The notes under the pieces were generated by a model that saw only the letters and a program-made list of their open reading frames with translations, made no database searches and was not told where the DNA came from. From SIG607 sp045605385 (GTDB lineage Bacteria > Bacillota > Clostridia > Oscillospirales > Acutalibacteraceae), in NCBI GenBank assembly GCA_045605385.1, contig JAZUPW010000005.1, positions 1 through 64,000 of the forward strand: a stretch of DNA of 64,000 nucleotides, written 5' to 3'. Every line of letters starts with the position of its first letter. Position 1 is the first letter of the stretch. Made by a program: the position numbers and the translations under genes. Shown here in pieces: positions 26,576 through 34,625 of this stretch.

Positions 26576-28114
26576 ATGGAAACAAGTGTTGCTATTGAAC
26601 TGAAAAATATAAGTAAGTATTTTGGCAATAATGCGGCTAATAAGAACATAAATCTTTCTGTAAACCGCGGTGAAATTCTTTCGATATTGGGCGAAAACGG
26701 TAGTGGTAAAACTACCCTTATGAATATGATTTCTGGCATTTACTTTCCTGATGAGGGCCAGATTTTTATTGATGGCGAAGAGGTTTCTATTAAATCTCCG
26801 AAAGATGCATTTAATTATAAAATCGGTATGATTCATCAGCATTTCAAACTTGTTGATGTATTTTCTGCTGCCGAAAACATTGTGCTTGGTTTAGATGAAA
26901 AATTTAATTTGAACAACGCAATTACATCGGTAACGGAAATAAGCCACAAATACGGTTTTGATATTGACCCAAAAAAGAAAATTTATGAAATGAGCGTTTC
27001 CGAAAAACAGACTGTTGAAATTATAAAGGTTCTTTACCGTGGCGCTGATATTCTAATTCTCGATGAACCTACAGCGGTTCTTACTCCGCAAGAAACTCAA
27101 AAACTTTTTGCTGTTTTACGAAAAATGAAAGAAAACGGCAAATCAATAATAATTATTACACATAAACTTCATGAGGTTTTGTCTCTTTCCGATAGAGTTG
27201 CTGTTTTAAGAAAGGGCGAATATATTGGTACTGTTAATACTGCAGAAACTAACGAATCTCAACTTACTGAAATGATGGTTGGCGAAAAAGTTACTCTTAA
27301 TATTGAGCGTAGCGAACCCAAAAATACTAAAGACCGCCTTGTAGTCAAAGATTTAGAGTGTATTAACCGCGAAGGCGTAAAAGTGCTTGATAATGTTACT
27401 TTTACGGCTCGTTCGGGAGAAATATTAGGTATTGCAGGTATTGCAGGTAGTGGTCAACGAGAACTTTTGGAAGCAATAGCAGGTCTTCAAAAACTTGACA
27501 ACGGTGAAATTTTCTATAACGATCCCAAAACGGGAAATGTTGAAAATTTGCGAAATAAAACTCCTATACAAATAAGGGATTTAGGTGTAAGGCTTTCATT
27601 TGTGCCCGAAGACCGCTTAGGCATGGGACTTGTTGGTAATATGGACATTATTGATAATATGATGTTGCGTAGTTACAAGAAGGGACATTCAATTTTCCTT
27701 GAAAGAAAAGCTCCTAAAAACTTGGCTGAACACGTTATTGAAAGTCTTAATGTTGTTACTCCTGGGGCTACAACTCCTGTGCGACGTCTTTCGGGCGGTA
27801 ATGTGCAAAAAGTGCTTGTAGGTAGAGAAATTGCATCTGCTCCTACAGTTTTACTTGCAGCATATCCTGTCAGAGGACTTGACATAGGTGCTTCCTACAC
27901 AATTTATAATTTGCTTAACGAACAAAAAGAAAAAGGCGTTGCTGTTGTTTTTGTTGGCGAGGACCTTGATGTTTTACTTGAACTCTGTGACAGAATAATG
28001 GTTATTGGTTCTGGTAAGGTTACCGGAATTGTTGACGCCAGAACTTCCACAAAAGAACAAATTGGTTTGCTTATGACCAAAACCGAATCTATGAATGAAA
28101 AGGAGGAGCAGTAA
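26576..28114 (+). CDS. ABC transporter ATP-binding protein, NupO/RbsA type with two nucleotide-binding domains
   Basis: The 512-residue ATPase has two tandem cassettes. The first has Walker A GENGSGKTT and 'LILDEPTAVLTPQE'. Its signature region reads MSVSEKQ. The second has a degenerate Walker A (GIAGSGQRE), signature LSGGNVQKV and YPVRGLDIGA. This arrangement is typical of nucleoside/sugar importers. The ATG at 26576 follows GGGAGG; an upstream in-frame start would lie within the terminator. Its stop overlaps the first permease start by one base. Confidence 0.93.
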   Translation: METSVAIELKNISKYFGNNAANKNINLSVNRGEILSILGENGSGKTTLMNMISGIYFPDEGQIFIDGEEVSIKSPKDAFNYKIGMIHQHFKLVDVFSAAENIVLGLDEKFNLNNAITSVTEISHKYGFDIDPKKKIYEMSVSEKQTVEIIKVLYRGADILILDEPTAVLTPQETQKLFAVLRKMKENGKSIIIITHKLHEVLSLSDRVAVLRKGEYIGTVNTAETNESQLTEMMVGEKVTLNIERSEPKNTKDRLVVKDLECINREGVKVLDNVTFTARSGEILGIAGIAGSGQRELLEAIAGLQKLDNGEIFYNDPKTGNVENLRNKTPIQIRDLGVRLSFVPEDRLGMGLVGNMDIIDNMMLRSYKKGHSIFLERKAPKNLAEHVIESLNVVTPGATTPVRRLSGGNVQKVLVGREIASAPTVLLAAYPVRGLDIGASYTIYNLLNEQKEKGVAVVFVGEDLDVLLELCDRIMVIGSGKVTGIVDARTSTKEQIGLLMTKTESMNEKEEQ

Positions 28115-29232
28115 TGAAAGACGTGAATAATAAGGTTAAACCTGCACCTTTTCATATTGTTAAACGTGAGCCGTTGGCTTGGTACTACAATGTTTTAGTT
28201 CGCGCTGTTGCAATTATTATGGCTTTGGTAGTTTCTGCTATTCTGATAACTTTAATGACTAAGAAAAATCCAATTGAAGTTTACGCTTCTATGATAGATG
28301 GCGCTTTTGGTATTAAAACCAATAATCCTGAACTTCGTTCGCTTAGAATATGGAGTCTTTTACAGAACGTTGCTATTCTTCTTTGCATTTCTCTTGCCGT
28401 AACTCCTGCTTTTAAAATGCGTTTTTGGAATTGTGGCGCCGAGGGTCAGGTCCTTGTTGGTGGACTGGCTACTGTTTCTGTTATGATGTTTCTGGGTGAT
28501 AAACTACCTTTTCCGTTACTTGTTATTGTAATGGTTATAGTTTCTGTAGTTTCGGGTATAATATGGGCTGTTTTACCTGCAATCTTTAAGGCGTTATGGA
28601 ACACTAACGAAACCTTATTTACCCTAATGATGAACTATGTAGCAATACAACTTGTAGCGTTTTATTTAAAATTGTTTGTAAAAAGCGGTTCAGGTGTACT
28701 TTCACCTATGAAACAGTTTGGTTTACCCGTAATTGCAGGAAAGGACTATTTGCTTAATATAATTATTGTTGCCGTTCTTACTGTACTTGTTTATATATAT
28801 CTTAAGTTTACAAAACATGGTTATGAAATTTCGGTTGTCGGCGAAAGCGAGAATACGGCTAAGTATATTGGTATTAACGTAAAAAAGGTTATTATAAGAA
28901 CACTTATTGTGTCGGGTGCGCTTTGCGGCATTGCAGGACTGTTGCTTGTTGGTGGTACAAATCATACGATTAGCACAACTACAGCAGGAGGACGAGGATT
29001 TACAGCAATTATGGTTTCTTGGCTTGCGAAGTTTGATCCGCTTTATATGGTATTTACTTCCTTTTTGATTGTTTTCTTTGATATCGGTTCGCAACAGGTT
29101 TCAACAGATTTCCGTATCCCTAACGCTATTTCTGATATAGTTACGGGAATTATACTGTTTTTTATAATTGGCTGCGAATTTTTCCTTCAGTATAAAATTG
29201 TAACTAATAAAACCAGAAAGGAGAATGCTTGA
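28114..29232 (+). CDS. ABC transporter permease (NupP-like)
   Basis: This 372-residue membrane protein of the BPD_transp_2 family has about nine to ten hydrophobic segments. It contains 'FWNCGAEGQVLVGG' and 'GGRGFTAIMVSWLAKFDPLY', the conserved segments of nucleoside permeases. It shares overlapping start and stop codons with the ATPase before it and the second permease after it, so the three are made as a complex. Confidence 0.92.
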   Translation: MKDVNNKVKPAPFHIVKREPLAWYYNVLVRAVAIIMALVVSAILITLMTKKNPIEVYASMIDGAFGIKTNNPELRSLRIWSLLQNVAILLCISLAVTPAFKMRFWNCGAEGQVLVGGLATVSVMMFLGDKLPFPLLVIVMVIVSVVSGIIWAVLPAIFKALWNTNETLFTLMMNYVAIQLVAFYLKLFVKSGSGVLSPMKQFGLPVIAGKDYLLNIIIVAVLTVLVYIYLKFTKHGYEISVVGESENTAKYIGINVKKVIIRTLIVSGALCGIAGLLLVGGTNHTISTTTAGGRGFTAIMVSWLAKFDPLYMVFTSFLIVFFDIGSQQVSTDFRIPNAISDIVTGIILFFIIGCEFFLQYKIVTNKTRKENA

Positions 29233-30179
29233 TGCTTAGCTTTATTGTTAGCGCTATAAGACTTGGTATGGCTTTTCTTTTCGGTTCTACCGGAGAAACT
29301 ATTGCCGAAAAAGCAGGTCATCTTAATCTTGGAATTCCCGGAGTAATGTGTGTGGGCGCTTCTTGCGGATGTTTTGCTGAGTATTTGTATTTAGATGCTG
29401 CAAAAAGAAATGCAAATCCGTTGTTTGCAATTTTAATTCCTATTCTTGCAACTTTTATTGGCGGTGCTTTAATGGGACTAATTTATAGTTTTCTTACCGT
29501 TACTCTTCGTGCCAATCAGAATGTTACAGGTCTGGCGCTTACAACTTTTGGTGTTGGCCTTTCCGATTATATGATTAATAGAACGGGACCTATTTATACA
29601 AAGGGAAGTAAATTCTTTACTTCACCTCTTCCGTTTGCTGATAGTCTTGGTTGGTTTGGAAAAATTTTTCTTTCGCACGGTATTCTTATTTATCTTGCAA
29701 TTATTCTTGCTTTAATTACCTCGTACGTTCTTACAAAAACACGCGTAGGACTTCACCTTCGCAGTGTCGGTGAAAATCCTGCCACTGCCGATGCTGTTGG
29801 TATAAATGTTTCTAAATACCGTTATTTGGCTACTTGTATAGGATGCGGAATTGCGGGTCTTGGCGGATTATCTTTTGTTATGGATTATCTGCATGGAAAT
29901 TGGGAATATTGCATTGATGCTATTGGTTGGTTAGCAATTGCTCTTGTAATATTTACAGTGTGGAAGCCTAATCTTGGCATAATCGGATCTATAGTTTTTG
30001 GTGCACTTTATATTGCAAGCAGTTATATAACGGGCGTTAGTTTTGCAAATAAAGAACTCTTTAAAATGTTACCGTATGTTGTTACAATCGTTGTTTTAAT
30101 CATAACAAGTATAATGGATAAAAAAGAAAATCAACCTCCGCAAGGCTTAGGACTTAACTATTTCCGAGAAGAACGCTGA
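29232..30179 (+). CDS. ABC transporter permease (NupQ-like)
   Basis: The 315-residue second permease has the family segments 'GETIAEKAGHLNLGIPGVM', 'VTGLALTTFGVGLSDY' and 'SVGENPATADAVGINVSKYR'. The ATG at 29232 overlaps the stop of the first permease. It completes a BMP, ATPase and two-permease importer that probably takes up purine nucleosides, with Xpt salvaging the base. Confidence 0.92.
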   Translation: MLSFIVSAIRLGMAFLFGSTGETIAEKAGHLNLGIPGVMCVGASCGCFAEYLYLDAAKRNANPLFAILIPILATFIGGALMGLIYSFLTVTLRANQNVTGLALTTFGVGLSDYMINRTGPIYTKGSKFFTSPLPFADSLGWFGKIFLSHGILIYLAIILALITSYVLTKTRVGLHLRSVGENPATADAVGINVSKYRYLATCIGCGIAGLGGLSFVMDYLHGNWEYCIDAIGWLAIALVIFTVWKPNLGIIGSIVFGALYIASSYITGVSFANKELFKMLPYVVTIVVLIITSIMDKKENQPPQGLGLNYFREER

Positions 30180-30195
30180 TTTATAACAGTATATA

Positions 30196-30235
30196 AAAAA
30201 GACTACATTCAATTAATTTTGAATGTAGTCTTTTT
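30196..30235. terminator. Bidirectional terminator between converging operons
   Basis: A 17-bp perfect stem with a six-base loop has T-runs on both strands. It separates the nucleoside importer from the ROK kinase gene. Confidence 0.92.
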
Positions 30236-30251
30236 GTTTGAATAATATTAA

Positions 30252-31628
30252 TTATTTAATTACAGGAAGACTTGCTGCAGCAACAGACTGACCAACGCGT
30301 CTTGCTTTTTCATCGGGAATATGAAGTTCAATTTTCTTGGCGAGTTCGGGGAATTCTTTATCAAGAACTTCCTGTGCGCGTTCAAGAAGAATTACGCCGC
30401 CTTCGCCAGAAGTAACGCGGCCCATAATAAGAACGTGTTTGATATCATAGAATTCGCTGTACAGAGCAATAGCATAACCAAAGTAAGCACCAATGGTATC
30501 GTAAATATCAGCGGCGCGGCTGTCGTTTTCAGCCATAAGTCCTTGTACAACCTTTAATTTTTCAGCAGGGGAAAGGCTTTCATCAAGTTCTATACCTGCA
30601 TAAGGAGCAAGTTTTATAACGCCGTCTTGTGAGAAATATTTAACGCCGCAACCGTAGTCACCAGACCATTCATCAACCATAGCATCTTCGTTGTAGTCAA
30701 CGGGCGCAAAAGCAAGTTCGTTAAGCCAACCTGTGATGTTGCCATCCATATCAACGTAACCGGCGGCTTCAGAAGTACCCATTGCAACGCCTAAAACGCC
30801 GTTATCGTTAAGATTCATAGCACCTGCAAGAGCAGTAACGTCACCGTCGTTTGCAACTTCAATCGGAATGTTTTCACCAATTTCTTTTGCAACGTCAATA
30901 TACATATTCTTAACTTTTTTATCAAAATCTTCATCACTTACTTTAAGGAAGAGTGAAGCAACCATTATTCTGTTATCAACGTAAACGCCTGCGCTTGAAA
31001 CACCAATAGCATCAACTCTTGGCATTTTAGAAGCGGCTGTCTTCATTGCATCAAGTATGCCTTGATAATGGTAGTCGGGGTCAGAGTTAGTTTTCGGGAA
31101 CCAAACAACTTCTTCAGAGTATACGCTTTCGCCGTTAATAACTGCACTGACTTTGCGGTCAGAACCGCCTGCATCAAAACCGATTCTGCAACCGTCGAGA
31201 TGTCTGCCTACGGGCGCTGCAGAAGAAATGTTTTTAGGAGCGTTTTCTAAAGAAACAGATTCAACAACAAACTTTTCTTCGTAAACGCGTTCCATAAACT
31301 TAACGTCGAAATCGCGACTTCCGCCGTAAGAAAAGGCCTCTTTAATGTAATTACCAATTACATCTGAACCTGCAATAACAATTTTATAACCGCCTGCAAC
31401 CCAAAGAAGCATTTTTGCAATTCTTTCTGCAAACTTGAAGTTTTCCGCATCGTGACCTGTGCCATCCTTAAATACGCGGGTGTTGTAAACGGTTGTGTAA
31501 CCTTTGTTACGAACAGCAGCAATTACAATATCCTGACCGTTTTCTTTAGTTGCTTCGCGCATTTCGCGAATTACAACAGCAAGTGGCTGAAAAGCGGGGT
31601 CTAATTTAGCTTTAACTTTAAGATTCAT
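30252..31628 (-). CDS. ROK-family/hexokinase-like sugar kinase
   Basis: The 458-residue protein resembles ROK-fold kinases: a phosphate-binding start 'RIGFDAGGSDRKVSAVINGE' at about residue 150, 'AIGVSSAGVYVDNR', 'PIEVANDGDVTALAGA' and 'GVAMGTSEAAGYVD'. The first 140 residues form an extra N-terminal domain not found in small ROK kinases. The ATG at 31628 follows GGAGGAG. It overlaps the end of nagA by 11 bases, so a role in amino-sugar phosphorylation is likely, but the substrate is not known. Confidence 0.82.
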   Translation of the reverse strand: MNLKVKAKLDPAFQPLAVVIREMREATKENGQDIVIAAVRNKGYTTVYNTRVFKDGTGHDAENFKFAERIAKMLLWVAGGYKIVIAGSDVIGNYIKEAFSYGGSRDFDVKFMERVYEEKFVVESVSLENAPKNISSAAPVGRHLDGCRIGFDAGGSDRKVSAVINGESVYSEEVVWFPKTNSDPDYHYQGILDAMKTAASKMPRVDAIGVSSAGVYVDNRIMVASLFLKVSDEDFDKKVKNMYIDVAKEIGENIPIEVANDGDVTALAGAMNLNDNGVLGVAMGTSEAAGYVDMDGNITGWLNELAFAPVDYNEDAMVDEWSGDYGCGVKYFSQDGVIKLAPYAGIELDESLSPAEKLKVVQGLMAENDSRAADIYDTIGAYFGYAIALYSEFYDIKHVLIMGRVTSGEGGVILLERAQEVLDKEFPELAKKIELHIPDEKARRVGQSVAAASLPVIK

Positions 31629-32769
31629 ATTTGATTTCTCCTCCGATAATTGTTTTTTGTACATTAAATTCACTGTCAGTGATAATTAAGTCTGCATCTT
31701 TTCCTGTTTCAATTGAGCCTTTAGTTTTTTCAAGACCAATAACCGTTGCAGGATTAAGGGTAGCGCAGTTAACACATTCGTGCAGAGGAATGTTAGAGTT
31801 AGTATAAACGTTCCAAACACCCTTATTTAATCCTAACACACTGCCTGCAACAGTACCGTCTTCAAGTCGGCAAACAATATCGCGGTAAACAATTTTTGTG
31901 CCGCCTAAAGTGTATTCGCCGTAGGGAAGACCGCCAGCAGGTAAACAGTCGGTAATAAAGCATAATTTTCTTTGCTTCAACTTCCAAATCATATCGTAAA
32001 AACAGGGAAGCACGTGGAAAGTATCAACAATCAATTCACAACTTACGTCAGAATCAAGCGCGGCAGTAACAACACCGGGTGCTCTGTGAGCAAGAGGAGT
32101 CATAGCATTGAAAAGGTGGGTGACATGCTTAACACCGGCAGCTACACCTTTCTTTGCAGTATCGTAATCAGAAGATGTGTGTCCCATGGAAACAACAACG
32201 CCGCCGTCTTTTCTTATAGCAGCCATTTTTCTGATTTCCGTAAAATCTTCGGTATCGGTTTCGGGAGCTAAAGTAATAATGCTGATAATATCAGAAAACT
32301 TATCAACAAATGCCGCGTCGGGTTTTAAAATGTATTTAGGGTCCTGAGCGCCTTTTTTTGCTTCGCTGATAAAAGGACCTTCAGCGTGACAACCGAGTAT
32401 CTGAGCGCCGTTCCAGGTTTGGCTTTCTTTCTTTAAACTGCGGCATACACCTAAAGCTTTTTCAATAACCTTCATATCAACGGTCATTGTTGTGGGAAGA
32501 TAACCTGTAACACCGTTTTTAACAATACCGGCAGAAATAGTACGAATACTTTCTTCTTCACCGTCGCAAACGTCTTTACCTAAATAACCGTGAATGTGTA
32601 TATCAATAAGACCCGGAGCAACGTAACCGCCTTTTGCATCAATAATTTCTGCATCAGCAGGGATTTTGTCGGTTGCTACAATTCCTTCAATTCTGTTGGA
32701 ATAAAGAACCGCTAAGTTTTCTGCAACACGGTCTTTTAATATAACTTTACCGTTTATAATTGCTTTCAT
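31618..32769 (-). CDS. nagA: N-acetylglucosamine-6-phosphate deacetylase
   Basis: The 383-residue amidohydrolase removes acetate from GlcNAc-6-phosphate in amino-sugar catabolism. Visible motifs are APGLIDIHIHGYLGKD, GCHAEGPFIS with the metal-binding Glu, VVSMGHTSSDYD, 'KHVTHLFNAMTPLAHR' and ITDCLPAGGL with the catalytic Asp. It is the first gene of a two-gene unit with the ROK kinase, from a clear promoter with a palindromic operator candidate upstream. Confidence 0.95.
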   Translation of the reverse strand: MKAIINGKVILKDRVAENLAVLYSNRIEGIVATDKIPADAEIIDAKGGYVAPGLIDIHIHGYLGKDVCDGEEESIRTISAGIVKNGVTGYLPTTMTVDMKVIEKALGVCRSLKKESQTWNGAQILGCHAEGPFISEAKKGAQDPKYILKPDAAFVDKFSDIISIITLAPETDTEDFTEIRKMAAIRKDGGVVVSMGHTSSDYDTAKKGVAAGVKHVTHLFNAMTPLAHRAPGVVTAALDSDVSCELIVDTFHVLPCFYDMIWKLKQRKLCFITDCLPAGGLPYGEYTLGGTKIVYRDIVCRLEDGTVAGSVLGLNKGVWNVYTNSNIPLHECVNCATLNPATVIGLEKTKGSIETGKDADLIITDSEFNVQKTIIGGEIKYES

Positions 32770-32803
32770 TTAATCACCTGTTTCTAAAGTTATTTACAAA
32801 TAA

Positions 32804-32832
32804 ATTATATCAAAAATTACAATATAAATCAA
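32804..32832 (-). promoter_or_regulatory. Sigma-A promoter for nagA (minus strand)
   Basis: On the minus strand TTGATT (32827-32832) and TATAAT (32804-32809) are separated by 17 bases. Confidence 0.8.
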
Positions 32833-32837
32833 TATAA

Positions 32838-32857
32838 ATGTAAACAATAATTTACAT
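32838..32857. promoter_or_regulatory. Palindromic candidate operator upstream of nagA (ATGTAAA-N6-TTTACAT)
   Basis: A perfect 7-base inverted repeat with a six-base spacer lies just upstream of the nagA -35 element. Its half-sites match those at 25149-25167. Confidence 0.45.
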
Positions 32858-32933
32858 ATTTTAATAAAAATAGTGACTGAATTTATACTTTTTAAAGGAA
32901 AACAGCAAATAATTATAAGTTTAAAGAAAAAAA

Positions 32934-32964
32934 TACCCCTACAACGCTTTATGTTGAAGGGGTA
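32934..32964 (-). terminator. Terminator of the cysteine desulfurase-thiI operon (minus strand)
   Basis: The stem TACCCCT/AGGGGTA with inner CAAC/GTTG is followed on the minus strand by ATTTTTTT. Confidence 0.88.
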
Positions 32965-32968
32965 ATAA

Positions 32969-33460
32969 TTAGAAAAACATTGGGATTACATAAGAAAAGA
33001 ACGAGGTAATAAGTCCTGCAGCAATAACACCTAAAGCGATTATAGGAATTGCGTGCTTCATTCTTACATCCATAACGTCGGCTACAAGACCTCCGGTCCA
33101 CGCACCTGTGCCCGGAAGGGGAATAGCCACCAAAATAAATAATCCCCAATTAAGATATTTTTGCATTGTTTCGCTTGAGGCTTTTTCTTTAGCACGTTCA
33201 TCTAGTTTTTCAACTATTTTTTTAAACGGTTTGAATTTTTTCAGCCAATCAAAAATTTTGCGTATAAACATTAATTCAAAAGGTATTGGTAACATATTGC
33301 CAATAACGCATATTGGGAAGGCAACTAACCAATTGATATGCAAAACAGATGCCGCAATTAAACCGCCGCGAAGTTCGAGAACGGGAAGCATTGAAACTAT
33401 AAAAACGACCAGTTCGTCCGGAACTTTATTCTGTAAAAATGAGATTACTTCGTGTACCAT
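32969..33460 (-). CDS. Small multidrug export protein family (COG2426) membrane protein
   Basis: The 163-residue protein has about four hydrophobic segments and the family core 'VSMLPVLELRGGLIAASVL' and 'AIPLPGTGAWTGGLVADV'. Members are annotated as putative small multidrug exporters, a function with little experimental support. It is the last gene of a five-gene minus-strand operon, 12 bases after the preceding gene. Confidence 0.88.
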   Translation of the reverse strand: MVHEVISFLQNKVPDELVVFIVSMLPVLELRGGLIAASVLHINWLVAFPICVIGNMLPIPFELMFIRKIFDWLKKFKPFKKIVEKLDERAKEKASSETMQKYLNWGLFILVAIPLPGTGAWTGGLVADVMDVRMKHAIPIIALGVIAAGLITSFFSYVIPMFF

Positions 33461-33472
33461 AATTACCTCGCA

Positions 33473-34600
33473 TTATAAGCATTTAATTAAAGATAAAACG
33501 TTACCTATAAATTCCGAAAACGAAACACCGTCAAGACCAGGTAAGTAAACAGTATAATATAATAATATTGCAACTACAACAAATAATACTGCAAATAAAA
33601 CTAACAGAACTTTGATAAGGGGCGAAAGCGGTTTCTTGGGTTCTTTTTCCACGTTCTCATAGTTATCGAAATCATCGCCTTCATTATCAAATGAATCATT
33701 GCTTATAACTTCATTCGAGCCAGAAAACAAATCGCTCATTTCAGTTTTTATTGGTTCTGTGTCTTCTGAGATTGGTACTGTTGAATCAGTTTCTTCAAAG
33801 AACTGTGGCTTTTCTGCGGTTTCTTCCGTTGCATTATCTTCAAATATTACTTCTTCTGTTTCTTTTGATATAATATCTTCTTCAATTACTGCATCAATTT
33901 CAAATTCAATATCTTCGGGCTCTGCATCGGACAAAATGTCTTCTTCGTGTGCTGTTGAATCTTCAGTATCCTCCGTAGTTTCGGCGATTTCACTCGTATC
34001 AATAGTTTCAGTATTCTCTGAAACAATCGTTTCAAGCGGTTCTTCGGGAAGAACACTTTCATTAGATAGTTCAATATCATTTGTTTTCTCAGGTTCGGTA
34101 GCGGTTTCTTCAAAGTTGACAATATCGTTTTCTTCATCCGAAGTCATACTGAGCGATGTTAAATAATGAGAGAGTAATTCTTTTTCAATGGAACTTCTAA
34201 GTGATTTATCTTGGCTTAAGAAAACAATTGACTGCGGACCGCTTTCAATAATACATCCACCGAATTCACCGTTTGAACTAACAAGCGGTAAAGAGCCTTC
34301 AATTATGTTTATGGGTTCGGGTGAGGTAATATGATACTGTCTGTGATCAACCTGAACCAACTGTTTTGAAATTGCTTTTGCAACAGGCGCAATACAACCG
34401 TTTTCTCCAAGAAGTTCGCCGATAATAATTATTACGCGGCTTCTTGAAACAGCAACAGCTAATTTAGTTAATGTCTCTTTTAATCCGTTTGCTTTTGCAT
34501 TAAGTATACGTGAGCGGCAATATCCCCCCAAATTGAATTCAAATTCAAAATCCGAAGGTGTGTTGTAATAAATAATATCAATTTTTAAATTTTTAAGCAT
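33473..34600 (-). CDS. Membrane-anchored acidic protein with a degenerate molybdopterin-binding-like N-terminal domain
   Basis: I do not recognise a named family for this 375-residue protein. The first 150 residues resemble a worn MoCF/CinA N-terminal fold: SRSRVIIIIGELLGENG in the position of the usual 'RSDLVITTGGLGPT', then EGSLPLVSSNGEFGGCIIES in the position of the 'G-A-x-P-x-x-N-x-x-G-x-A-P-G' loop. Residues 155-320 are a Glu/Asp/Thr-rich, probably disordered linker. A transmembrane helix at about 328-350 leaves only about 25 residues outside. It lies 25 bases after the CinA-like gene, which has the same plan of degenerate domain, acidic linker and membrane helix. The fold assignment is an inference and needs structure comparison. 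Confidence 0.6.
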   Translation of the reverse strand: MLKNLKIDIIYYNTPSDFEFEFNLGGYCRSRILNAKANGLKETLTKLAVAVSRSRVIIIIGELLGENGCIAPVAKAISKQLVQVDHRQYHITSPEPINIIEGSLPLVSSNGEFGGCIIESGPQSIVFLSQDKSLRSSIEKELLSHYLTSLSMTSDEENDIVNFEETATEPEKTNDIELSNESVLPEEPLETIVSENTETIDTSEIAETTEDTEDSTAHEEDILSDAEPEDIEFEIDAVIEEDIISKETEEVIFEDNATEETAEKPQFFEETDSTVPISEDTEPIKTEMSDLFSGSNEVISNDSFDNEGDDFDNYENVEKEPKKPLSPLIKVLLVLFAVLFVVVAILLYYTVYLPGLDGVSFSEFIGNVLSLIKCL

Positions 34601-34625
34601 TATAAAATTCCCCTTATATTATTAT

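Noticed and set aside
33699..34166. Ser-rich open frame on the plus strand
   Set aside because: It is the complement of the Glu-rich linker of the minus-strand gene and has no ribosome-binding site.
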